Assembly: GCA_013791705.1 (NCBI GenBank)
Contig: VMTF01000115.1
Coordinates: 1-42,461 of the forward strand
Source of the DNA: Sphingomonadales bacterium
Lineage (GTDB): Bacteria; Pseudomonadota; Alphaproteobacteria; Sphingomonadales; Sphingomonadaceae
Direction: 5' to 3'
DNA length: 42,461 bases
The notes below the pieces were generated by a model. The model did no database searches and was not told where the DNA came from. It saw only the letters and a list, made by a program, of their open reading frames with translations. Shown here piece after piece: positions 18,681 through 27,857 of this stretch (position 1 is its first letter; each line of letters begins with the position of its first letter). Made by a program: the position numbers and the translations under genes.

Positions 18681-19847
18681 CTATGAACTCAGGACTTGCT
18701 CCAGGAGTTCGCGGGTGCGTGCTGCGTTCGGGAAGCCCTCGGCGATCCAGCGTTCTTCAACCGCATTCAGAATGCGGGTGACCTCGGGTCCGGCGGCAAT
18801 GCCGCGCGCGACCACGTCGCCGCCCTTGAGCGGCAGGCGCGGCGCATCCCATCCGGTCAGCGGCGCTACACTCTCGCCCGCCAGCACCAGCCGGTCGATC
18901 GCCTCCTCGCGGCCGAGCCGATAGGCCAGCACGCGCGGATCGCCGGGCTCGCCTGCCCGCGCGGCTGCACTGACGAGGCGCTTGCGCCGGGCGGTCGAAA
19001 GCCGCAGCCGTGCCGCCACCTGATCGGCCATGCGCGGATCGTCCGGGAGCAGCGCGGCAAGGCGCCGCAGCGGGTCTGGCGCGACAGCTTCACGGGACTC
19101 GGCCGCGACCAGCGCGGGAAGGGCGGAAGGGTTTGCTTCGGGCAGGATCACCGCCAGCACGCCCAATGCGGTCATATGGGCGATGGTGGGGGCAGGGTCG
19201 GGCAGGGCCAGCAGGTTGAGCAGCTCCATCGCAACCCGCTCGCGCGATAGCTGGCTGAGCGTTCCGGCCAGTTCGCCGCAAGATTTCTCGGCATCACTAT
19301 CAAATGGTTGTGACCCAAACCTTGCCAGAAATCTGAAGTACCGCATGATCCGCAAGTGATCCTCGCGGATGCGCTGGCGGGCATCGCCGATGAACCGGAC
19401 GCGCCGCGCGGCGAGATCGGCCCGGCCGCCGAACCAGTCAAAGATTTCGCCGCTGGCCGGGTCCGCATAGAGCGCATTGATCGTGAAATCGCGCCGCGCC
19501 GCATCTTCGCGCCAGTCGCTCGCAAAGGCCACCGTTGCGCGCCTGCCGTCGGTCGAGACGTCATGTCGCAAGGTCGTGATTTCAACCGGACCGCCGGGCA
19601 GCACGGCGGTTATGGTGCCATGCTCGATCCCGGTCGGCACCGACCTGATCCCGGCCGGTTCCAGCCGCGCGATGACATCGTGCGGGGGCAGCGGTGTTGC
19701 AATGTCTACGTCCTTGACCGGCAGCCCGGCCAAAGTGTCGCGCACCGCGCCGCCGACGTAGCGGGCGTTGCCGTTGCCCAGCGCCGCCACCAGCGCGGCG
19801 AGGTCGGCGCGGGAGGTCCAGTCGGCGGCGGGGAGCCGGTCGGTCAT
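18681..19847 (-). CDS. CCA tRNA nucleotidyltransferase / poly(A) polymerase family
   Basis: Class II nucleotidyltransferase, 388 residues from the ATG at 19847. The head domain has RYVGGAVRDTLAGLPVKDVDIAT, with the GG motif and the metal-binding DVD, followed by RRDFTINALYAD, FDWFGGRADLAARRVRFIG and REDHLRIMRYFRFLARFG. In bacteria with a single enzyme of this type it adds or repairs the 3' CCA of tRNAs; a poly(A) polymerase role cannot be excluded from sequence. It overlaps the upstream Nudix gene by four bases and ends 34 bases from the convergent parC stop. Confidence 0.9.
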   Translation of the reverse strand: MTDRLPAADWTSRADLAALVAALGNGNARYVGGAVRDTLAGLPVKDVDIATPLPPHDVIARLEPAGIRSVPTGIEHGTITAVLPGGPVEITTLRHDVSTDGRRATVAFASDWREDAARRDFTINALYADPASGEIFDWFGGRADLAARRVRFIGDARQRIREDHLRIMRYFRFLARFGSQPFDSDAEKSCGELAGTLSQLSRERVAMELLNLLALPDPAPTIAHMTALGVLAVILPEANPSALPALVAAESREAVAPDPLRRLAALLPDDPRMADQVAARLRLSTARRKRLVSAAARAGEPGDPRVLAYRLGREEAIDRLVLAGESVAPLTGWDAPRLPLKGGDVVARGIAAGPEVTRILNAVEERWIAEGFPNAARTRELLEQVLSS

Positions 19848-20440
19848 GCCCGCCAGCCGAGCCGGCGCGAGAGATTGACGATCAGTCCGGCGGTCACGCC
19901 CCAGATACGATGCTGCTCCCACTGGATATCCCAATAAGTTGTGGGCTGACCTTCATACTCATAGGGAACTTCGCGCTGGTTCGCCGGGTCCAGCACGAAA
20001 TCGAGCGGGGCCTCGAACCACTGGGCGACTTCGCCGGGATTGGGGTCCAGTTCCAGATCGGGCGGGATGATGCCGATCACCGGGGTAATCTCGAAGCCCG
20101 AGCCGGTGAAGTAGATGTCGCTCTCGCCGATCAGACGAACATCGTCCGGGTGGATGCCCAGTTCCTCGTGCGCCTCGCGCAAGGCCGCTTCGACGGGGGA
20201 TTCGCCCGGATCGATCTTGCCGCCGGGGAACGCGACCTGCCCGGGATGGGCGCGCATGTTGGACGGGCGATGGATCAGCAGGACGCCGGGACGATCGCGC
20301 TCGGTGACGGCGGCGAGGACGGCGGCGGGGCGAAATTTCTGGTTGCCGACCAGGGCGCGGCCATCGTGGTGGAGGGCGAGATCGTCGCGCGCGTGGCCCT
20401 TGCGGTGGAGTTCCGCGAGCAGGGCGAACAGCGAGCTCAT
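19844..20440 (-). CDS. Nudix hydrolase, CoA pyrophosphatase type
   Basis: Predicted CoA or acyl-CoA diphosphatase of the NudL/YeaB group, 198 residues from the ATG at 20440. The UPF0035 signature LLIHRPSNMRAHPGQVAFPGG runs directly into a complete Nudix box, GGKIDPGESPVEAALREAHEELG, with all metal-binding Glu residues. The start overlaps the DUF1285 stop as ATGA, and the stop overlaps the start of the CCA enzyme in the same way, so the three genes are one translationally coupled unit. It probably recycles or detoxifies CoA derivatives. Confidence 0.9.
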   Translation of the reverse strand: MSSLFALLAELHRKGHARDDLALHHDGRALVGNQKFRPAAVLAAVTERDRPGVLLIHRPSNMRAHPGQVAFPGGKIDPGESPVEAALREAHEELGIHPDDVRLIGESDIYFTGSGFEITPVIGIIPPDLELDPNPGEVAQWFEAPLDFVLDPANQREVPYEYEGQPTTYWDIQWEQHRIWGVTAGLIVNLSRRLGWRA

Positions 20441-20982
20441 GCCGGAATCAGCGAGAAGCGCGCGCCTTGACTGACCACCGACCAATCATCATGTTCCAGC
20501 GCTATTTCCGCAAGTTGGGCATAAGTACTGCGATTGAGTCGAGCTTCGCAGCCGTTGCGGACGGCGAGGTAGAGCGCCGGGACGTCGGGATCGCCGGCGG
20601 CCCGCAGCGGATGGTCCGGGCCGGCGATCACGATATCGTCGGTGTTGAGCCGGAAGGCGAGAGCATCGTCCTTGCGGACCACGTCGATCGCGATGAAGGC
20701 GGCGTCTTCCACCGCGATTTTCAGCTTCTGGGCCGGAGTGCAAAGCCAGTACAACCCATCTGCATCGCGGGTGATCAGGCTGGCAAAGGCGCGAACCATT
20801 GCCGGACGGGTGATCTCGCCGCCCTCGTGGAACCAGCGCCCGTCGGCGCGGATCTCCATGTGGCTCTCGCCGACCTCGGCCGGCGACCATTGCGCCACCG
20901 GCGGCAGCTTCCGCGCCGCGACCAGATCGGCGATCTCGGCGAGCGACAGGCCGGCAAGGTCAGGTGGTGGCTCGTAGGGCAT
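20437..20982 (-). CDS. DUF1285 family protein
   Basis: A 181-residue protein matching the proteobacterial DUF1285 family, whose function is unknown. Characteristic pieces are PPVAQWSPAEVGESHMEIRADGRWFHEGGEITRPAMVRAFASLITRDADGLYWLCTPAQKLKIAVEDAAFI in the middle and LNRSTYAQLAEIA near the C-terminus. No signal peptide. It lies 23 bases downstream of the GNAT gene and overlaps the Nudix gene; this DUF1285-Nudix-CCA order is one I recognise from other alphaproteobacteria. Confidence 0.88.
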   Translation of the reverse strand: MPYEPPPDLAGLSLAEIADLVAARKLPPVAQWSPAEVGESHMEIRADGRWFHEGGEITRPAMVRAFASLITRDADGLYWLCTPAQKLKIAVEDAAFIAIDVVRKDDALAFRLNTDDIVIAGPDHPLRAAGDPDVPALYLAVRNGCEARLNRSTYAQLAEIALEHDDWSVVSQGARFSLIPA

Positions 20983-21005
20983 CGCCAGAGCGATGCCAGA
21001 TCAGG

Positions 21006-21521
21006 TCAGCGCCGCCAAGGCCCCAGCACGCCTTCGCGGGGGAGGACCGCGAGGTTGTCCGCGCGCGCCAGCAGGCGATGCTTCTCGTAGGGGCCGGGCA
21101 GTTGCCATCCCGCGGTGGGCGCATTGGTGAAGCCCCAGAACCGGCCATAATATTCCGGATCGCCGATCAGCACTTGCGGCAGCGGGGCTTGCGGATTGAG
21201 CGCGGCGAGGCTCGCGGTCATCAGCGCCTGGCCATAACCGACGCGTTGCAGTTCCGGGAGAACCGCGACCGGGCCGACCATGATCATCGGATGGGCGCGC
21301 CCTTGCGGGTCGGTGAGCGCGACCGGCCAGCACTGGATCGTGCCGACCAGCATCCCGCTCTCGTCGAGCGCGGCGAAGGACAGCGCGGGCAGCCAGTCCA
21401 TCCCCTCGCGCACCTTGTAGGCGGTGCGCTTGTGGCGCTCCGGCTCGAACGCGCGGTCGAGCAGCGCTTCGACCAGCGCGGGATCGACGGCATCGAGCGG
21501 AATGATGTTGGGACCGGACAT
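21006..21521 (-). CDS. GNAT-family N-acetyltransferase
   Basis: A 171-residue acetyltransferase-fold protein of the YhbS-like group, from the ATG at 21521. The acetyl-CoA site appears as VGPVAVLPELQRVGYGQALMTASL (motif A with Q-x-x-G-x-G/A), followed by LIGDPEYYGRFWGF, the tyrosine-rich motif typical of this subgroup. The acceptor substrate is unknown. The open frame extends upstream but without family-like sequence. It heads the minus-strand run GNAT-DUF1285-Nudix-CCA and is divergent from rnhB. Confidence 0.87.
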   Translation of the reverse strand: MSGPNIIPLDAVDPALVEALLDRAFEPERHKRTAYKVREGMDWLPALSFAALDESGMLVGTIQCWPVALTDPQGRAHPMIMVGPVAVLPELQRVGYGQALMTASLAALNPQAPLPQVLIGDPEYYGRFWGFTNAPTAGWQLPGPYEKHRLLARADNLAVLPREGVLGPWRR

Positions 21522-21625
21522 AGGCGCGCGCCGATAGGGCTTAAGCACCGGGGGTGCAATGTTTCTCTGGGGGTAGCCTGGCCGCGTGGCTTGCGGGCAC
21601 GCCCCGGAACGCGGATACCAGACGG

Positions 21626-22273
21626 GTGAACGAAGCATTCAAGTCTGCGGGCATCCCGGAAGGTGCGAAAGGCCGGGAACGACGCATCGTCATCGGCGTC
21701 GACGAGGCCGGGCGCGGACCATTGGCCGGGCCGGTGGTCGCGGGCGCGGTCGTGCTGTGCCAGCCGCGGCCGGCCGGGCTCGACGATTCCAAGAAGCTCA
21801 GCCGCCAGGCGCGCGGGCTGCTGGAGGATCGGATCAAGCGGCGCTGCCTGTGGGCAGTGGGCGTGGTCGAGCCGGACGAGATCGACCGGCTCAACATCTT
21901 CGGCGCGACCATGCTGGCGATGACGCTGGCCGTTGCGGCGCTGTGCGAGCAGCTTGGTGCCGAGCCGCATGAAGTGCTGGTCGACGGCAATCTCACGCCG
22001 CATGGGCGGCGGCCGGAGTGGTGCTGGCCGGCGCGGGCGATTGTCGGCGGGGATGGAAGCGAACCGTGCATCTCGGCCGCGTCGATCATCGCCAAGGAAC
22101 ATCGTGACCGGTTGATGCGCGGCTATGCGCTGGCCCATCCGCACTATGGGTGGGAGCGCAACGCGGGCTATGGCACGCCCGAACATCTGGCGGCGCTGCG
22201 CCAGCATGGGCCGACTCCTTTGCATCGGCGCAGCTTCGCCCCGGTCGCGCAACTGGAGCTGTTTTCCTCGTGA
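21626..22273 (+). CDS. rnhB: Ribonuclease HII
   Basis: Cleaves RNA in RNA-DNA hybrids and removes single ribonucleotides from DNA. Motif GVDEAGRGPLAGPVVAGAV carries the first Asp-Glu pair; LDDSKKLS, EVLVDGN with the third Asp, and AASIIAKEHRDRLM with the fourth acidic residue follow. The start is uncertain: GTG at 21626 (VNEAFKSAGI) gives 215 residues and places the motif at residue 24, as in typical RnhB; a GTG at 21554 would add 24 residues. The stop overlaps the following SDR start as GTGA. Confidence 0.92.
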   Translation: MNEAFKSAGIPEGAKGRERRIVIGVDEAGRGPLAGPVVAGAVVLCQPRPAGLDDSKKLSRQARGLLEDRIKRRCLWAVGVVEPDEIDRLNIFGATMLAMTLAVAALCEQLGAEPHEVLVDGNLTPHGRRPEWCWPARAIVGGDGSEPCISAASIIAKEHRDRLMRGYALAHPHYGWERNAGYGTPEHLAALRQHGPTPLHRRSFAPVAQLELFSS

Positions 22274-23184
22274 CCGGATTTACCGCCGCAGATGTGCCCG
22301 ACCAGTCGGGCCGGACCTTTCTGGTCACCGGCGCCAACACCGGCCTTGGCTTCGAGGTAGCCAAAGTGCTGGCGGCGCGCGGGGGCCGGGTGCTGCTCGG
22401 CTGCCGCGATGAGGACAGGGCGCGCGGTGCGATGGCGCGGATCGCGGACGAGGTGCCGGGGGCCGACCTTGCGTTCGTTCCGCTCGATCAGGCCGATCTG
22501 GCCAGCGTGGCCGGCGCGGCCGAACGGGTCATGGCCGAGCCCCGGCTCGATGGGCTGATCAACAATGCCGGGGTGATGATGACGCCGCTGTGGCGCACCG
22601 CGCAGGGCTTCGAGCTGCAGTTCGGGGTCAATCACCTCGGCACGTTCGCGCTGACCGGGCTGCTGCTGCCCAAGCTGGCCGAAGCCGGCGGCGGGCGCGT
22701 GGTGATGACGGCGAGCCTGGCGCACAAGCGCGGCCGGATCGACTGGGACGATCTTGCGGCGACCCGCAAATACGACCGCTATGCCCGCTATAGCCAGAGC
22801 AAGCTGGCCAATCTGCTGTTCACGCTGGAACTCGATCGCCGCTTGCGGGCGGCCGGTTCTGCGGTGACGGCCTATGCCTGCCACCCCGGCATTTCCACGA
22901 CCGAACTGGGGCGTAACCTGCCGGCGCTGGTAAAGCCGCTGTTCCAACTGAGTGGAGGCTTCACCAACCCGCCCGCCGCCGGAGCCTGGCCGGCCTTGCA
23001 GGCGGCGACCGATCCGGCCGCGATTCCGGGCGAATATTACGGGCCGCAGGGTCTGTTCGAGATTCGTGGGCCGTCGGGCGCGGCGAAACGCAAGCCATGG
23101 GCGCGCGAGGCCGGCGCGGCGCGGCGCTTGTGGGAGATTTCGGCCACGATGACCGGGATCGATCCCGGTCTGGCGCCGGCTTGA
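22270..23184 (+). CDS. SDR-family oxidoreductase
   Basis: NAD(P)-dependent short-chain dehydrogenase, 304 residues, starting at a GTG that overlaps the rnhB stop. It has the cofactor motif TGANTGLG at 20-27, an NNAG motif, the catalytic Ser in VVMTASLAHK and the YSQSK catalytic pair, then PGISTTELGRNLP. Length and motifs resemble the retinol dehydrogenase/protochlorophyllide reductase-like SDR subgroup. The C-terminal GEYYGPQGLFEIRGPSG is often seen in these proteins. The substrate is unknown; coupling to rnhB is probably only organisational. Confidence 0.9.
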   Translation: MTGFTAADVPDQSGRTFLVTGANTGLGFEVAKVLAARGGRVLLGCRDEDRARGAMARIADEVPGADLAFVPLDQADLASVAGAAERVMAEPRLDGLINNAGVMMTPLWRTAQGFELQFGVNHLGTFALTGLLLPKLAEAGGGRVVMTASLAHKRGRIDWDDLAATRKYDRYARYSQSKLANLLFTLELDRRLRAAGSAVTAYACHPGISTTELGRNLPALVKPLFQLSGGFTNPPAAGAWPALQAATDPAAIPGEYYGPQGLFEIRGPSGAAKRKPWAREAGAARRLWEISATMTGIDPGLAPA

Positions 23185-23271
23185 ACGGCTTGGCGCAATC
23201 GGCGCAGCCCGTCCATCGGGAGGCAACTGTGACCTTGCGCCCGCGCCGCATTCACCGCTAGCGCCGCCGCC

Positions 23272-24582
23272 ATGACCGAAACAACCATCATCGACTGGGC
23301 GCGGGGCGATCGGCTCGGCATCGATCTTCCCGCGCATCCCGGCGCGCTGCTGGCAGGCGGACCGGCGTTTCTGACGCGGGCGTTGCACGCCAGTGGCGGG
23401 CTTTCCCCGGACAACAAGGTTGCCGCGATCACCCACTTCGAGGAGTGGCAGGTTGGCGGCACCGGGGCCAAGGCGATGTTTTCGGTCGCCTACGAGCGCG
23501 AGGAACCGGGCCTTTCGCACGACCTGTTCGCCAAGTTCTCGCGCAGCTTCACCGACCGGACGCGCGACCGGGTGCGCTTCCACATGGAACCGGAGGTCAA
23601 GCTGGCCAACCTGTCCCGCGCGCCGGATTTTCCGATCGCCGTGCCGAAATGCGTCTATGCCGATTTTCAGCAGGCTTCGGGCACCGGTGTGCTCATCACC
23701 GAACGGATTCCATTCGGCCAGGGCGCGGTCGAGCCGCATCATCACAAGTGCATGGACCATCTGCTGCCCGAGCCGATCGAACACTACCGCGCGCTGATCG
23801 CCACGCTGGGGCACTTTTCGGGCACGCACAAGTCGGGGCGGCTTGGGCCTTCGGTAGAGCGGGATTTCCCGTTCGACCTCGAACAGCAGATCGTGAACCG
23901 CCGTAATCACTATGACGGGCCGCAGCTTGCCGATCGGGCGCGGCGGCTGGCGAACTTCATCGCGCAATATCCGCACCTTGTGCCGCCACACCTTGCCGAT
24001 CCGGCCTTTCTGGAGGGCTTTTGCGCCGACGCGCCGCTGCTGATCGCGCAGCAAGACGCCATTTCGCGCTTCCTCCTGTCGCGGCCGGAGATGATCGCGC
24101 TGTGCCACTGGAATGCCAATATCGACAATGCCTGGTTCTGGCGCGAACCGGACGGGCGCCTGCAATGCGGGCTGATCGACTGGGGCAGCGTTGGACAGAT
24201 GCACGTTTGCCAGACGATCTGGGGCTCGCTCGGCGGCTCGGAGCCGGACATGCTCGACTGGCATCTGGGCGAGTTGATCGACTTGTTCATCGCCGAATAT
24301 GCGCGCGCCGGGGGGCCGGCGCTTGACCGGGCCGAACTCGAACAGCACCTCGAACTGTTCGTGATCACGTCGGGCCTGGGCTCGATGATGATCGCACCGC
24401 GGGCCATCTTGAGCGAAGTGCCTGATCCCGGCCTGGCGGCCGACCGCTATGACCCGGTGTTCACCGTGAACGAGACGGCGCGGGTGCAACTGAAGATCAC
24501 GGTCAGTTTCCTGAACATGTGGCATCGCCGTGATCTGGGCCGCCTGCTGCGGCCGGACCGTGCCGGCCCGTGGCGGGCATAA
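23272..24582 (+). CDS. Phosphotransferase-like protein (APH/ecdysteroid-kinase fold), altered catalytic loop
   Basis: A 436-residue protein resembling the aminoglycoside/choline-kinase-like superfamily. GGTGAKAMFSVAYER and LFAKFS fit the small lobe with the ATP-binding Lys, and TGVLITERIPFG fits the hinge. The catalytic loop reads LCHWNANIDNAWF where the family has H-G-D-x-x-x-x-N, so the catalytic Asp position is Asn. The second metal-binding motif is kept (GLIDWGSVG). It may be a pseudokinase or use another base. Neighbours (SDR, sulfotransferase) hint at small-molecule modification but no pathway can be named. Confidence 0.7.
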   Translation: MTETTIIDWARGDRLGIDLPAHPGALLAGGPAFLTRALHASGGLSPDNKVAAITHFEEWQVGGTGAKAMFSVAYEREEPGLSHDLFAKFSRSFTDRTRDRVRFHMEPEVKLANLSRAPDFPIAVPKCVYADFQQASGTGVLITERIPFGQGAVEPHHHKCMDHLLPEPIEHYRALIATLGHFSGTHKSGRLGPSVERDFPFDLEQQIVNRRNHYDGPQLADRARRLANFIAQYPHLVPPHLADPAFLEGFCADAPLLIAQQDAISRFLLSRPEMIALCHWNANIDNAWFWREPDGRLQCGLIDWGSVGQMHVCQTIWGSLGGSEPDMLDWHLGELIDLFIAEYARAGGPALDRAELEQHLELFVITSGLGSMMIAPRAILSEVPDPGLAADRYDPVFTVNETARVQLKITVSFLNMWHRRDLGRLLRPDRAGPWRA

Positions 24583-24602
24583 GGACGGGGTAAGATCGCG
24601 CC

Positions 24603-25295
24603 CTAGCTGTCGAACGCCTTGGCCTTCATCCTGCCCATGTAGCCGGCGGCGAATTGCTCGATGCCTTCCGGGCCGTTCGGCAGATCGAATGCCGACCGCG
24701 CGGTCTGCATGTCTTCCTTGCTGTTGACCTGCGGATAGGGTTCGGCCGGGACCGGCACGCCGAGGAACTTGCAGAGCGGTTCCCAGCCATCGCGGCTGCG
24801 GTGAACCAGCAGGCGTTCCGGCGGGAGGCTGGCGATGACTTCGGCTTCGCGCCGCTTGTACCAATCGACCATGAATTCGCGGTCTGCCACCCGGTCTCCG
24901 AAGGCGCTGTGGATCGCGCCGTGCATGAACTCGGCCATCGGACCGGCGGCGAAACCGGCGACGTTTTCGGGCGAGAGGATGGTCTGGTTGACCGAGGCGA
25001 ACCAGCTTTCGGGATCGCGGGTGGAAAGCACGACCTTGGCATCGGGGTATTTGTCGGCCAGCTCGCGCCACCAGGTGCAGGTGGGCCAGTCAACCGTCGA
25101 GGAAAATCCCTGGAAAATCGTGTCCCAATCCGGGTTGCCGCGCACCACCTCGTTCCACAGGGGCAGGTTCCGGCGGGCCGCGCCGAACACTTCGAGCATG
25201 TGGTAGCAAGGGCCGAAGCCGATCCGTTCGAGCGCGAGCTTGAGCGATAAGGTGCCGGTGCGGCCAACGCCTGCGCCGATTACCTTGAGGGCCAT
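24603..25295 (-). CDS. Sulfotransferase family protein
   Basis: A 230-residue P-loop protein of the Sulfotransfer_4-like group. MALKVIGAGVGRTGTLSLKLAL holds the 5'-phosphosulfate loop for PAPS, followed by GPCYHMLEVF, DWPTCTWWRELADKYPDAKVVLSTRDPESWFASV (3'-phosphate-binding Arg and Ser) and PPERLLVHRSRDGWEPLCKFLGVPVP. The acceptor is unknown. Many sphingomonad genomes carry several such genes. It converges on the phosphotransferase-like gene with 20 bases between the stops and diverges from ccrM; its upstream region is shared with the GANTC array. Confidence 0.85.
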   Translation of the reverse strand: MALKVIGAGVGRTGTLSLKLALERIGFGPCYHMLEVFGAARRNLPLWNEVVRGNPDWDTIFQGFSSTVDWPTCTWWRELADKYPDAKVVLSTRDPESWFASVNQTILSPENVAGFAAGPMAEFMHGAIHSAFGDRVADREFMVDWYKRREAEVIASLPPERLLVHRSRDGWEPLCKFLGVPVPAEPYPQVNSKEDMQTARSAFDLPNGPEGIEQFAAGYMGRMKAKAFDS

Positions 25296-25370
25296 GTACT
25301 GATCTCCCGAATCCGTTTGGCGCAGGAATACCGCATCGGCGGGCGCGGGTTGAGAAAATATTCGCGGGCC

Positions 25371-26717
<1,347 letters not shown>

Positions 26718-26733
26718 GGCGCGGGCACCTGCG

Positions 26734-27831
26734 ATGACCCGGTTTTACCTGCGTCCGATTGCGCTGGCCGAAAGCCCGCAGAGCGAGGACGGCGAGGCCG
26801 TGCGGCTCGCCGGCGGAATGGTGTACGCGAGCCGGTTTGCGCTGATCGGGCGCGACGGCGGCAAGATCGTCTCGCGCGAGCGCTTTGCGGCGCGCGAGCT
26901 GGAAGCCGCGCTGCCCGGTCTGCCCGGCGCGGTGGGCGAACAGTGGGACAACTTGCGGAGTGCTCATGCCCCGTTGCAGTTCGGCGGGCGGACCGTGCGG
27001 CTCGATCAGCCGCAAGTGCTGGGCATCCTCAACGTGACGCCCGACAGTTTTTCCGACGGCGGCGAGTTTCTGGATAAGCCGGATGTCGCCCAGGCCCATG
27101 CCGCGGCCATGCTGGAGGCAGGCGCGGCGATCATCGATATCGGCGGGGAATCGACCCGTCCCGGCGCTCCGGGCGTATGGGAGGGGGACGAGCTGAAGCG
27201 CGTGATCCCCGTGGTCGAGCGGCTGGCCGCAATGGGCGCGGCGATCAGCGTCGATACGCGGCGGCCGGCGGTGATGGAAGCCGCGCTGGCAGCCGGCGCA
27301 CACTTGCTGAACGACGTTTCGGCTCTGCGCCACGATCCGCGCAGCCTGGCGTTTGCCGCTGCTTCCGGCGCGCCGGTGGTGCTGATGCACGCGCCCGGCG
27401 AGGGCGAGAACCTGCACGGCGGCGGCACTTACGGCGATGTGGTGCTGGACGTGTTCGACTGGCTGGCGGCGCGCCGCGACGCGGCGATCGAGGCGGGAAT
27501 TGGGCGGGACCGGATCGTGCTCGATCCCGGGCTCGGCTTCGGCAAGTCGCTCGCCGACAACCTTGCGCTGATCAATGCGCTGCCGCTGTTCCATGCGCTC
27601 GGCTGCCCGCTGCTGATCGGCGCCAGCCGCAAGCGGATGATCGGCGCGCTTTCGAACGAGGCGCCCGCCGACCAGCGGCTGGCCGGTTCGCTGGCGCTGG
27701 CGCTCAAGTCGCTGGATGCGGGGGTGCAACTGCTGCGGGTCCATGACGTGCCGGAAACCGTTCAGGCGCTGCGCGTCTGGCGGGGCCTGCGCGATGCGGC
27801 ACTGACGGACTTCGCGCAATTGCCGCGCTGA
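26734..27831 (+). CDS. folP: Dihydropteroate synthase with an N-terminal extension
   Basis: Condenses p-aminobenzoate with dihydropterin pyrophosphate in folate synthesis; the target of sulfonamides. The TIM-barrel domain begins near residue 95 with QVLGILNVTPDSFSDGG and contains IIDIGGESTRPGA, SVDTRRP, LLNDVSALR, VLDPGLGFGKS and IGASRKRMIG. Before it lie about 90 extra residues (MTRFYLRPIALAES ... LRSAHAPLQFGGRTVRL) that are not in E. coli FolP (282 residues) but occur in alphaproteobacterial versions. Start ATG at 26734, 16 bases after the ccrM stop, so the two are likely co-transcribed. Confidence 0.93.
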   Translation: MTRFYLRPIALAESPQSEDGEAVRLAGGMVYASRFALIGRDGGKIVSRERFAARELEAALPGLPGAVGEQWDNLRSAHAPLQFGGRTVRLDQPQVLGILNVTPDSFSDGGEFLDKPDVAQAHAAAMLEAGAAIIDIGGESTRPGAPGVWEGDELKRVIPVVERLAAMGAAISVDTRRPAVMEAALAAGAHLLNDVSALRHDPRSLAFAAASGAPVVLMHAPGEGENLHGGGTYGDVVLDVFDWLAARRDAAIEAGIGRDRIVLDPGLGFGKSLADNLALINALPLFHALGCPLLIGASRKRMIGALSNEAPADQRLAGSLALALKSLDAGVQLLRVHDVPETVQALRVWRGLRDAALTDFAQLPR

Positions 27832-27857
27832 AGGCATTGCGGTCCCGGTTGCGCAGC

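Noticed and set aside
22168..25071. Minus-strand open frame of 967 codons opposite the SDR and phosphotransferase-like genes
   Set aside because: It lies antisense to two genes with clear motifs, its translation has no recognisable domain, and long antisense frames are expected in such G+C-rich DNA.
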